Positions 1 through 6,721 of a stretch of 12,926 bases of DNA are shown in pieces. Source of the DNA: Nitrospira sp. (GTDB lineage: Bacteria; Nitrospirota; Nitrospiria; Nitrospirales; Nitrospiraceae); NCBI GenBank assembly GCA_024998705.1, contig JACOEF010000365.1:1-12926 (forward strand), in the 5' to 3' direction. Under the pieces are notes generated by a model that worked only from the letters and a program-made list of their open reading frames with translations, was not told where the DNA came from and searched no databases. The translations under genes and the position numbers were made by a program. The stretch's first letter is position 1; every line of letters begins with the position of its first letter.

Positions 1-309
1 CCTGCCTGGAGTGACAAGGGACACAAAGGCAAGGACGAGAAGTGTGACGCCGCCGAGTTGGTGAAGGATGCCAAGGTCACCATCGACCAGGCGATCAAAA
101 CGGCATTGGAGGCGGCACCCGGCACGGCGGTCGAAGCCGAGCTCGAAAAGAAGCACGACAAGACCGTCTGGGAAGTTGAAGTGCTCGGAGCCGACGGCGC
201 CATGACAGAAGTACATATCGACGCAGCGACAGGCGCTGTCATCGATAAAGAGGCGAAGCACGAGAAACACGAGAAGAAGGACAAGCACAACAAGAAGGAA
301 AAGCACTAG
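1..309 (+). CDS. PepSY-domain protein, 5'-truncated by window edge
   Basis: The frame is open from base 1, so the gene starts before the window; 102 residues and the TAG stop at 307-309 are visible. A single PepSY repeat spans roughly visible residues 25-82: an amphipathic helix (ITIDQAIKTALEAAPG-like), a beta strand carrying WEVEVLGADG, and the closing strand with HIDAATGAVID. PepSY domains are small periplasmic or extracytoplasmic modules, often associated with peptidase inhibition or metal-responsive proteins. After the domain comes a tail of about 20 residues made almost only of Lys, His, Glu and Asp, which could bind metal or acidic polymers. A TTG at 58 could in principle start translation, but it would cut into the domain edge and the frame continues upstream, so it is not used. 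The exact role is unknown. A hairpin terminator follows 10 nt after the stop. Confidence 0.85.
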   Translation, partial: PAWSDKGHKGKDEKCDAAELVKDAKVTIDQAIKTALEAAPGTAVEAELEKKHDKTVWEVEVLGADGAMTEVHIDAATGAVIDKEAKHEKHEKKDKHNKKEKH

Positions 310-318
310 TTCATGTCC

Positions 319-350
319 GGCAGGGGCGCACCTCCGGGTGCGCCCCTGCC
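319..350 (+). terminator. Hairpin terminator after PepSY gene
   Basis: A perfect 14-bp stem (319-332 with 337-350, GGCAGGGGCGCACC and its complement) closes on a TCCG loop flanked by C and G, i.e. a UNCG-type tetraloop, which is exceptionally stable in RNA. No T-run follows, so it may act as a pause/rho-assisted terminator or as a 3'-end stabiliser rather than a textbook intrinsic terminator. Confidence 0.7.
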
Positions 351-460
351 ATCCCTGCCCCTCGTTCCTCCCTGTAGCCCCCTTTACCCCGTACCATGCT
401 TGTCTTTGCCCGATCCCACCTGGGCCGTAAGATCGGCAGATTGACCCTCCACGCCCTTCT

Positions 461-659
461 GTGCGAAAGTTTCGCGACCCACTAGCCCGCAAGATTCACG
501 AAAGTTCGTGACGAAACCGCCGAGATGCCGCGCGAAACGGGCGCGCGGAGCCGCGAGGGAAGGTGCCATCCTTGAACAGGATGTTGACCGACTGAGCAGC
601 GAACCCGCCCGCCGGCAGGCTTGTCGGAGCGGCGTCCCGGCGGGTGAGTAGACATCTAC
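461..659 (+). promoter_or_regulatory. Hairpin-rich intergenic region / possible leader of ilvD
   Basis: The gap 351-733 holds no gene I can support, but it is unusually structured. Successive inverted repeats are: 463-467/471-475 (GCGAA, TTCGC), 496-501/506-511 (TCACGA, TCGTGA), 528-534/542-548 (CCGCGCG, CGCGCGG), 567-572/578-583 (CATCCT, AGGATG), a long one at 603-614 with 630-634 plus 639-645 (12 bp with a 4-nt bulge), and 648-652/655-659 (GTAGA, TCTAC). The first two share a CGAAAGTT(T)CG(C/T)GAC core. The order suggests either a structured 5' leader controlling ilvD or a non-coding RNA. I see no leader peptide rich in Leu, Ile or Val codons, so classical branched-chain attenuation is not supported, and no known riboswitch core was recognised. 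No clear -10/-35 was found. Confidence 0.4.
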
Positions 660-733
660 GTGCATCATGCGGGCGGCAGGGCACGCGATGTACCGAACGG
701 CAGTCTTCCGGTCCCGTAACTGAAGGAGTTTCC

Positions 734-2407
734 ATGACGATCGACCCACGACACAAAAGCCACAACTTGCTCGACGGACCAGGCCGCGCCCCGGCCCGCG
801 CCATGCTCAAAGCCGTCGGCTTCACCGACGCGGACCTCGAACGCCCCCTGATCGGCGTCGCCAACACCTGGATCGAGGTCATGCCGTGCAATTACCACCT
901 CCGCCGCCTCTCCGAGCGGGTGAAAGCCGGGATTCGTGCGGCAGGCGGCACCCCGATCGAATACAACACCATCGCGGTGTCGGACGGTATCTCCATGGGC
1001 ACCGAAGGGATGAAGGCCTCACTGATCAGCCGGGAAGTCATCGCCGACTCCATCGAGTTGGTCGCACGTGGACACTTGTTTGACGGAGTTGTCGCCCTAT
1101 CGGGATGCGACAAGACGATTCCAGGCACCGTCATGGCCCTCTGCCGCTTGAACGTCCCGTCACTCATGATCTACGGCGGTTCCATCATGCCGGGACAGTT
1201 CCAGGGACACGACGTCACGATTCAAGACGTCTTCGAAGCCGTCGGTAAACACGCCTCCGGCAACATGACCAACGCCGAACTGAAAGACTTGGAAGACCAT
1301 GCCTGTCCGGGACCCGGCGCCTGCGGCGGTCAGTTCACCGCCAACACCATGGCCATCGCCTTTGAATTCCTCGGCATCTCACCGATGGGCCGCAATGGCG
1401 TCCCAGCCATGGACCAGAAAAAAGATGACGTGGCGTTTGAATGCGGCAAACTGGTCATGGACCTGCTGAAGAAAGACATTCGTCCCAAGCAGATCATTAC
1501 ACGCCGCTCCATTGAAAATGCGATCGCCGCTGTGGCGACGACCGGCGGATCGACGAACGCCGTGTTACACCTGCTGGCCGTGGCACGTGAGATGGGCGTG
1601 CGGCTCACCATCGACGATTTCGACAAGATCAACCGGAAGGTGCCGTTGTTGGCCGATCTGAAGCCGGGCGGTCGATTCACCTCGGCGGACTTATATGCCG
1701 CCGGGGGCACCACCCTGGTCGCCAAACGCCTGCTCGATGCGAAGATCCTGCACCCGGATCAGATCACCGTCACGGGACGCACCATCGGTGAGGAAGCCAA
1801 GGCCGCTACGGAAAAGCCGGACCAGCAAGTCTTGCGCCCCCTGGCCAAGCCGATCAAGCCGACAGGCGGCTTGGTCATCCTCAAGGGCAACCTCGCTCCG
1901 GATGGGTGCGTCGTGAAAGTCGCCGGCCACTCCATTCTGCATTTCAGCGGACCGGCCAAGGTCTATGAGCGTGAAGAAGATGCCTTCAAAGCGGTACAGA
2001 CCGGCAAGATCAAAGCCGGTGATGTGGTTGTCATTCGATACGAAGGACCGTCTGGCGGCCCAGGCATGCGAGAGATGCTGGGGGTCACGGCCGCCATCGT
2101 CGGAGCGGGACTCGGCGATTCCGTCGCCCTGCTCACAGACGGTCGATTCTCCGGCGCCACGCACGGCCTAATGGCCGGGCATGTCGCGCCGGAAGCCATC
2201 AAAGGTGGTCCGATCGCAGCGGTGAAGACCGGCGACATTATCACTTTCGACATCACGAAGCGGCGTCTCGACGTCAACGTGACGCAAAAGGAACTGGCCG
2301 CGCGGCTGAAGAAAGTGAAGCACCCATCACCACGATACCTGTCCGGAGTGATGGGGAAATATGCCCGCCACGTCTCCTCTGCATCGGAAGGGGCGGTGAC
2401 GACCTAG
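734..2407 (+). CDS. ilvD: Dihydroxy-acid dehydratase IlvD
   Basis: Cytoplasmic Fe-S dehydratase that converts 2,3-dihydroxy-3-methylbutanoate and 2,3-dihydroxy-3-methylpentanoate to the 2-oxo acids, the penultimate step to valine and isoleucine and feeding leucine and pantothenate. The protein has 557 aa, normal for the family. Cluster ligands are in the expected places: C52 (MPCN), C125 (GCDKTIPG) and C197 ([12 protein letters not shown]). The GACGG form is the one found in [2Fe-2S]-type enzymes of plants, cyanobacteria and mycobacteria, so a [2Fe-2S] cluster is inferred. The C-terminal [10 protein letters not shown] motif carries the catalytic serine, S473, and the protein ends in the usual [12 protein letters not shown] segment. 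The ATG at 734 is chosen because AAGGAG sits 5 nt upstream (723-728); the frame is open 90 nt further up, but that stretch is not family-like. The next gene starts 2 nt after the stop. Confidence 0.97.
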   Translation: MTIDPRHKSHNLLDGPGRAPARAMLKAVGFTDADLERPLIGVANTWIEVMPCNYHLRRLSERVKAGIRAAGGTPIEYNTIAVSDGISMGTEGMKASLISREVIADSIELVARGHLFDGVVALSGCDKTIPGTVMALCRLNVPSLMIYGGSIMPGQFQGHDVTIQDVFEAVGKHASGNMTNAELKDLEDHACPGPGACGGQFTANTMAIAFEFLGISPMGRNGVPAMDQKKDDVAFECGKLVMDLLKKDIRPKQIITRRSIENAIAAVATTGGSTNAVLHLLAVAREMGVRLTIDDFDKINRKVPLLADLKPGGRFTSADLYAAGGTTLVAKRLLDAKILHPDQITVTGRTIGEEAKAATEKPDQQVLRPLAKPIKPTGGLVILKGNLAPDGCVVKVAGHSILHFSGPAKVYEREEDAFKAVQTGKIKAGDVVVIRYEGPSGGPGMREMLGVTAAIVGAGLGDSVALLTDGRFSGATHGLMAGHVAPEAIKGGPIAAVKTGDIITFDITKRRLDVNVTQKELAARLKKVKHPSPRYLSGVMGKYARHVSSASEGAVTT

Positions 2408-2409
2408 CC

Positions 2410-3318
2410 ATGGGCAGCCTGCTTCGATGGAGTCTCGCGGCGGCGATGCTCGTCGCCGCCTGCTTCGTCGAGGCAGGCCATGCCGCCGCTGCAACCGAGC
2501 GGTCCGATGCCGCTTGCGCCGATTGGCACAGCCGTCATCCCGAATGGCTCTGGTGTGACGATTTCGAAGTCGACCGGCTGGAGAGTTATTTCGAGTACGA
2601 CATCCGACATGGCCGCTTCGTCCGCGAGGCCGGAGCAGGAGTCGGCCATTCAACCGGCATGCGCGCGGAATACCTGCCCGGGGATCCCCACGGCGGATCC
2701 CTCCACCTGGCGTTCGGCAAGACTCCCAGCGCGTATATGAAACCGGTGGATGCCGGGACCGCCAAATACCGCGACATCTACTGGCGGTTCGACCTGCGAC
2801 TGCACCCGGACTGGACAGGCGGAGGCGCCGACAAACTGACCAGGGCTACGATTCTTTCCAGCGACCGGTTTGCGCAAGCTGCCATCGGCCATCTCTGGAG
2901 CGGCGCGTTGCCTGGCTCGGACCCCGAACGGCTCTATCTGGACCCTGCGTCCGGCACGGACGAATCAGGTGCGCTGCGCACTACCACCTACAATGATTTT
3001 CCTCGCTTGCGCTGGCTCGGCGCTGCCGGCGGGCACACTCCGCTCTTCAGCCAGACCAACATCGGAAAGTGGTTTTGTATCGAAGTGCATATGAAGCTGA
3101 ACAACGGCGATGCCGGCGACGGCGTCCTTGAGTATTGGATCGACGATCGATTGGACGCGCAACGAAGCGGCATCAATTGGATCGGCAACTATCGTGACTA
3201 CGGCATCAACGCCGTGTACCTGGAGCAGTATTGGACCTCCGTCCCGTTTGCACACGTGCAGCAACGGTACTTCGACAACTTCGTGGTCTCCACTGCCCGC
3301 ATCGGATGCGCCCTGTGA
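2410..3318 (+). CDS. Exported jelly-roll protein, polysaccharide-lyase-like
   Basis: 302 aa. The N-terminus is a hydrophobic export signal; it fits signal peptidase I cleavage in the GHAAAA region (residues 23-28), but V15-A16-A17-C18 also satisfies a lipobox, so a lipoprotein is possible. The mature part begins with WHSRHPEWLWCDDFE and then alternates short beta strands with aromatic/acidic turns: IYWRFDLRLHPDW (about 123-135), KWFCIEVHMKLN (about 221-232), LEYWIDDRL, and a closing RYFDNFVVSTARIGC. This pattern resembles concanavalin-A-like lyase folds (heparin/alginate-lyase-like families), often acting on uronate polymers; no catalytic residue can be assigned, so the function is tentative. 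The start lies 2 nt after the ilvD stop, with a purine-rich GGAAGGGG about 16 nt upstream inside ilvD, suggesting translational coupling although the roles look unrelated. Confidence 0.82.
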   Translation: MGSLLRWSLAAAMLVAACFVEAGHAAAATERSDAACADWHSRHPEWLWCDDFEVDRLESYFEYDIRHGRFVREAGAGVGHSTGMRAEYLPGDPHGGSLHLAFGKTPSAYMKPVDAGTAKYRDIYWRFDLRLHPDWTGGGADKLTRATILSSDRFAQAAIGHLWSGALPGSDPERLYLDPASGTDESGALRTTTYNDFPRLRWLGAAGGHTPLFSQTNIGKWFCIEVHMKLNNGDAGDGVLEYWIDDRLDAQRSGINWIGNYRDYGINAVYLEQYWTSVPFAHVQQRYFDNFVVSTARIGCAL

Positions 3319-3359
3319 CACAGGCCGCCACGTGGGCAGCCATGGTGGATCGCAAAACA

Positions 3360-3378
3360 TTTAACCGTTTCTTGATCC
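3360..3378 (+). promoter_or_regulatory. Pho-box-like direct repeat upstream of ppk (tentative)
   Basis: TTTAACCG (3360-3367) and CTTGATCC (3371-3378) are two 8-mers at 11-nt period. The first matches closely, and the second partly, the repeat seen before the downstream zinc-finger gene. Tandem 8-mers of the form (C/T)TTAACC(T/A) with 3-nt gaps are, from memory, the phosphate-regulon box of cyanobacteria; use of such a box here is inference. A weak -10 candidate, TAGACT, lies at 3399-3404. Confidence 0.3.
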
Positions 3379-3397
3379 ACCGCCAGCTGCGGTTGGA
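3376..3397 (+). promoter_or_regulatory. Hairpin over the only Shine-Dalgarno-like site of ppk
   Basis: CCGC (3380-3383) pairs with GCGG (3389-3392), and the flanking TCCA (3376-3379) pairs with T-TGGA up to 3397 with one bulged base. The GGAG at 3395-3398 that could serve ppk lies in the 3' arm. It is also rather far from the start codons (15 nt to TTG 3414, 21 nt to ATG 3420). This matters only if transcription starts upstream of 3376. Confidence 0.3.
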
Positions 3398-3419
3398 GTA
3401 GACTGCCGCCCCATTGGTT

Positions 3420-5558
3420 ATGTCATCGCCGCAGACACCGTCAGAAACTCAACCTCACGCAGCGACGTCGAAGACGACCGTTCGCCGGCCAACCACGAGT
3501 GATCTCTCCCGGCCGGAATGGTATCTCAACCGCGAATTAAGCCTGCTGGAGTTCAACCGCCGCGTTCTCGATCTCGCAAAGGACCAGAAGGTCCCTCTAC
3601 TGGAGCGCCTCAAGTTTCTCTGCATCGTGAGTTCCAATCTCGATGAGTTCTTCGAAGTCCGCGTCGCGGGACTCAAGGAGCAGGTCACCCATGGCGTGGA
3701 ACAACGGGGTGCGGACGGCCTGACCCCGTCTGAACTCCTGGCTCGTATCGCCGCACTGACGCACCAACTGGTTCACGAGCAATACGTTGTGCTGAATCAC
3801 TCCCTCATTCCGCAGCTGGCCGACCAGCGCATCCGGTTTCTCAAGCGTGCCGATTGGATGCCCTCGCACATTCGATGGATGCGCCGGTTTTTTTCCCGTG
3901 AGCTACTCCCCCTCCTGAGCCCGGTGGGCCTGGATCCGGCGCACCCCTTTCCCAAGCTCCTCAATAAGAGTCTCAACTTTCTGGTGACGCTCGAAGGAAC
4001 CGATGCCTTCGGTCGCCCCAACGGAACCGCCATCGTGCAGGTTCCACGGTCGCTTCCACGCGTGATTCACCTGCCGGTACGTAACGCCGCTTGGCCGCAC
4101 GACTTTGCGTTCCTCTCGTCGGTGATCCATGCGTTTGTGCACCAGCTCTTTCCCGGCATGCACGTCACCGGGTGTTACCAGTTCCGCGTCACGCGCAACA
4201 GCAACCTCTTCGTGGATGAGGAAGATGTCGACGACCTCCGGCGCGCACTCGAAGGACAGCTGCCCGAGCGGCGTTTCGGCGACGAAGTGCGACTGGAAGT
4301 GGCGGACAACTGCCCGCCTGACCTGGTCTATTTCCTACGGGAGCAATTCCATCTGGATGCGCGCGACGTGTATCAATGCCATGGACCGGTCAATCTGCAT
4401 CGGCTGATGGCGGTGCCCGATCTCGTCGAGCGGCCCGATCTGAAATTTCAGCCATTCACCCCCAGCATTCCCACGACTCCTGTGCCGAGCGAGGATCGGT
4501 TTGACGCCATCCGGCAGGGCGATATCCTCTTACATCATCCCTACCAATCCTTCGCGCCGGTGACGGAATTCCTGCGCCAGGCAGCGACGGATCCGCACGT
4601 CCTTACGATCAAACAAACGTTGTATCGGACGGGGGCGGATTCCGCGATCGTGCAATCCCTGGTCGATGCCGCGCGAGGCGGAAAAGAAGTCACCGTGGTG
4701 ATCGAACTACGGGCCCGCTTCGATGAAGAGGCCAATATCGAGTTGGCGCATGATTTGGAGGAAGCCGGCGCCCATGTGGTCTACGGCGTGGTCGGACACA
4801 AGACCCACGCAAAAATGAGTCTGGTCCTCCGACGGGAGGGGCGTCTGCTGCGGAGCTATACGCATCTCGGAACCGGCAACTATCACGCCCGTAATGCGCG
4901 GCTGTATACCGACTTCGGATTGCTCACCTGCGATGCCGCTATTGGGCGGGACGTCCGGACGGTCTTTCAGCAACTGACGTCCCTGGGCCGACCGGGACGG
5001 CTCAAGCACCTGCTTCAGTCACCTTTTACCCTGCATGCCACGCTACTGAAATGGATCGGACGTGAAACCGATCGTGCGAAGCAAGGCCGACCAGCCCACA
5101 TCATCGCCAAGATGAATGCGCTGCTCGAACCCCAGATCATTCGGGCCCTCTACAAGGCCTCTCAGGCCGGCGTGAAGATCGACTTGATTGTGCGCGGTCC
5201 CTGCGCCTTACGGCCCGGCATCGTGGGTCTCTCTGAGCACATCCGGGTACGTTCCATTATCGGGCGCTTCCTTGAACACAGCCGGATCTTTTATTTCCTG
5301 AACGACGGCGACGACCGGGTCTTTCTCTCCAGCGCCGACTGGATGGATCGTAATTTCTTTCGTCGTATCGAGGTCGCATTTCCGGTCCTGGAGAAAACCT
5401 TGCGGCAGCGCGTGATCGACGAAGGCCTCCGCCCCTACCTCGAAGACAATACCCACGCCTGGATTCTCCATCGCGACGGAACTTACCAGCGTCACACGCC
5501 CGGACGCAGGGCCGCGCGGTCGGCCCAACAGTGGCTGATTAATAGGCTCGTCACCTAA
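3420..5558 (+). CDS. ppk1: Polyphosphate kinase 1
   Basis: 712 aa, close to the usual 690-740. Reversibly transfers the ATP gamma-phosphate to inorganic polyphosphate, typically at the inner membrane face. The order of parts is normal: N-terminal domain from about residue 30 (WYLNRELSLLEFNRRVLD), middle domain about 130-330, then two phospholipase-D-like domains. HHPYQSFAPV and KQTLYRTG open the first catalytic domain. KTHAK contains H463, and YTHLGTGNYH begins with H482 two residues in; these are 19 residues apart, as are the catalytic His435 and His454 of the E. coli enzyme, so H463 should be the phosphorylated one. The C-terminal SSADWMDRNFFRRIEV segment is intact. An in-frame TAG at 3399-3401 limits the start to TTG 3414 or ATG 3420; ATG is preferred, though neither has a well-placed ribosome site. 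A DksA-like gene follows 111 nt downstream. Confidence 0.97.
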   Translation: MSSPQTPSETQPHAATSKTTVRRPTTSDLSRPEWYLNRELSLLEFNRRVLDLAKDQKVPLLERLKFLCIVSSNLDEFFEVRVAGLKEQVTHGVEQRGADGLTPSELLARIAALTHQLVHEQYVVLNHSLIPQLADQRIRFLKRADWMPSHIRWMRRFFSRELLPLLSPVGLDPAHPFPKLLNKSLNFLVTLEGTDAFGRPNGTAIVQVPRSLPRVIHLPVRNAAWPHDFAFLSSVIHAFVHQLFPGMHVTGCYQFRVTRNSNLFVDEEDVDDLRRALEGQLPERRFGDEVRLEVADNCPPDLVYFLREQFHLDARDVYQCHGPVNLHRLMAVPDLVERPDLKFQPFTPSIPTTPVPSEDRFDAIRQGDILLHHPYQSFAPVTEFLRQAATDPHVLTIKQTLYRTGADSAIVQSLVDAARGGKEVTVVIELRARFDEEANIELAHDLEEAGAHVVYGVVGHKTHAKMSLVLRREGRLLRSYTHLGTGNYHARNARLYTDFGLLTCDAAIGRDVRTVFQQLTSLGRPGRLKHLLQSPFTLHATLLKWIGRETDRAKQGRPAHIIAKMNALLEPQIIRALYKASQAGVKIDLIVRGPCALRPGIVGLSEHIRVRSIIGRFLEHSRIFYFLNDGDDRVFLSSADWMDRNFFRRIEVAFPVLEKTLRQRVIDEGLRPYLEDNTHAWILHRDGTYQRHTPGRRAARSAQQWLINRLVT

Positions 5559-5585
5559 CCCCTTGAGGCGCAGCCGCTCGTCATT

Positions 5586-5640
5586 CTTAACCCCTCCTTA
5601 ACCGGCTGCTTACCCGGTTGTGACTTCAGCCCCCTATGCT
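5586..5640 (+). promoter_or_regulatory. Triple CTTAACC repeat plus -10: candidate PhoB-type promoter
   Basis: CTTAACC at 5586-5592, CTTAACC at 5597-5603 and CTTACCC at 5609-5615 are direct repeats at 11- and 12-nt spacing, one helical turn apart. A looser TTGTGAC (5618-5624) follows, and 10 nt later TATGCT (5635-5640), an acceptable -10. There is no -35 at the normal distance, as expected for an activator-dependent promoter. Direct 7-8-bp repeats with 3-4-nt gaps are typical of OmpR/PhoB-family regulators. The arms AACCGG (5600-5605) and CCGGTT (5614-5619) could also form a small hairpin ending the ppk transcript; no T-run follows. Confidence 0.45.
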
Positions 5641-5669
5641 GCAGACACGACAACGAGGAGGGGAGCACC

Positions 5670-6101
5670 ATGAGTACCGCGCAGGCCGTCCGACGCCATC
5701 CACGCCACCGGGCATTTGCGTCGTTACGCACACATCTGCTTCGCAGCCGCCGCATGCTCTTAACACAGGTCATGTCCAGGCCTCTGCCTGAAGCAGAACA
5801 AGGTATCCCCGCAGATGTCCTTGATCTGGCCGCGTGCGAACGGGAACGGCTAATCGATGACCTCATCGCACAGCGGGCCTATGTGAAACTCCGGCAGATT
5901 GAGCGCGCCCTCAACCGCATGCTCGACACCTCGTACGGCATCTGCCATCTCTGCCGCGCGGACATCCCCCTGTCTCGACTACGCGCGCAACCTGATGCGA
6001 CGCTCTGCGTCACTTGCAAGAACCTGGCGGAAGAACGGGCTTCACTGCGGCGCACCGCATGGAGACTCGATAAGCCCGCCGAAGATGTCGACCGATCCTA
6101 A
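5670..6101 (+). CDS. DksA/TraR-family C4 zinc-finger protein
   Basis: 143 aa. The C-terminal half carries the family zinc finger C92-x2-C95 ... C113-x2-C116 with the typical YGICHLCRADIP and RLRAQPDATLCVTC context. Before it, residues 50-87 form a charged helix (ACERERLIDDLIAQRA...IERALNRMLDTS) that matches the second coiled-coil helix leading into the finger. The first 40 residues are basic and also helical (RTHLLRSRRMLL) but do not resemble the DksA N-terminus closely. Family members bind RNA polymerase through the secondary channel and modulate initiation, often with ppGpp; that role is inferred from family. The ATG at 5670 has a very strong GAGGAGGGG site about 7 nt upstream. It sits behind ppk with its own candidate activator-dependent promoter, so a link to phosphate or stringent physiology is plausible. 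Confidence 0.9.
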   Translation: MSTAQAVRRHPRHRAFASLRTHLLRSRRMLLTQVMSRPLPEAEQGIPADVLDLAACERERLIDDLIAQRAYVKLRQIERALNRMLDTSYGICHLCRADIPLSRLRAQPDATLCVTCKNLAEERASLRRTAWRLDKPAEDVDRS

Positions 6102-6156
6102 CGAGAGAATATCGATTGGGAGTTGAGCTGCGTCCACCTCTCCGCACCTCTCTCCC

Positions 6157-6203
6157 GGGCTGTTCCCCTCTTCTGAGCCGGAGCGGAACAGCCCACCCAT
6201 TTT
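6157..6203 (+). terminator. Probable terminator of DksA-like gene
   Basis: GGGCTGTTCC (6157-6166) and GGAACAGCCC (6185-6194) form a perfect 10-bp stem around an 18-nt loop that can pair further (CTC 6168-6170 with GAG 6181-6183). A short T-run (6200-6203) comes 6 nt after the stem. The poor T-run makes this a moderate call. Confidence 0.5.
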
Positions 6204-6545
6204 GACTCGAAGCTGCGCGGTTGTGAGGCCAAACGACCGATCGCCATCCAGCCTGGGCTGATCACCCCATCATGGCAAACGGGAGCACGGCAGGAAAGGA
6301 GGATTGAAACGATCGGGGAGCGGTGGTTCGCAGCGCGACATTCCGGGGCGATGACCGCATGAACACCGCAACCTCCGGTGCCCGCGGCACAATCCGCATG
6401 AACCCACGCAGGCCCCTCGGTATGGACGCCTTCCGCTTTATCTCCTCGACACGATACCTCGACGCTATCCTGGTGGCATTCCACGACAGCGAGACAGCGG
6501 AACAGGCACCAGCCACTATTCAGACGAACGGTTGCCCTCGCGACC
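6204..6545. other. Stretch without supportable gene
   Basis: No ORF here looks like a gene. The longest plus-strand frame (from a GTG at 6323) runs on into the inverted-repeat element and has no properly spaced ribosome site. A good AGGAGG exists at 6297-6302, but only a 16-codon frame from a TTG 1 nt later follows it. Small hairpins are present (GTGCC/GGCAC around 6378-6390). The stretch may be decayed sequence next to the mobile element. Confidence 0.5.
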
Positions 6546-6568
6546 AGCCCGAACTATTCATGAATGCC
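6546..6568 (+). repeat. Left terminal inverted repeat
   Basis: Starts AGCCCGAAC and contains ACTATTCATGAAT; pairs with 6699-6721, differing at two positions (A/G at 6553-equivalent region and G/A after the core). Confidence 0.75.
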
Positions 6569-6698
6569 GTCGCGAGGCGTTCGAGACCGAAGCTCGGCGG
6601 GGCTTCTCGCACGTGAGGGCGACGCAGGCGTACTTGCAGTCCGTCGAGGAGGCCGAAGGAGAACAGCCCCGCCGGCGAGAGGATCGGACGAAGCAGCA

Positions 6699-6721
6699 GG
6701 TATTCATGAATAGTCCGGGCT
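6699..6721 (-). repeat. Right terminal inverted repeat
   Basis: Read on the minus strand it starts AGCCCGGAC and contains ACTATTCATGAAT. Two of its bases form part of the stop codon of the adjacent minus-strand gene (6720-6722). Confidence 0.75.

Larger units (their letters stand above)
6546..6721. mobile_element. MITE-like non-coding element, 176 bp
   Basis: The two ends are inverted repeats of 23 bp with 2 mismatches (6546-6568 and 6699-6721), sharing the 13-nt core ACTATTCATGAAT; the ATTCATGAAT inside each is itself palindromic. An internal 9-bp perfect inverted repeat (CGGCGGGGC 6595-6603, GCCCCGCCG 6666-6674) lets most of the element fold into one long hairpin. There is no ORF for a transposase, so it would be mobilised in trans. 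No convincing target-site duplication was found at either edge. I have the impression that similar elements occur in many copies in related genomes, but cannot check this here. Confidence 0.75.

Noticed and set aside
525..595. Leader peptide for branched-chain attenuation
   Set aside because: The short frames starting at ATG 525 and ATG 581 contain almost no Leu, Ile or Val codons and lack ribosome sites.
644..733. Upstream extension of ilvD by 30 codons
   Set aside because: The extra residues do not resemble IlvD, there is no ribosome site before them, and the ATG at 734 has AAGGAG at the right distance and gives the usual length.
384..749. 121-codon minus-strand frame over the ilvD leader
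   Set aside because: Spans several hairpins, is Arg/Ser-rich, has no ribosome site and overlaps another minus-strand frame; better explained as non-coding.
3313..3323. CTGTG-A-CACAG palindrome at the stop of the exported protein gene
   Set aside because: One-base centre cannot form an RNA hairpin and a single palindrome at a stop codon is weak evidence for an operator or terminator.
6098..6484. 128-codon minus-strand frame
   Set aside because: Covers the terminator hairpin of the DksA-like gene, has no ribosome site, and the composition looks like non-coding sequence.
6323..6616. 97-codon plus-strand frame in the gap before the mobile element
   Set aside because: Runs into the inverted-repeat element, has a GTG start with only 2 nt to the purine run, and shows no recognisable domain.
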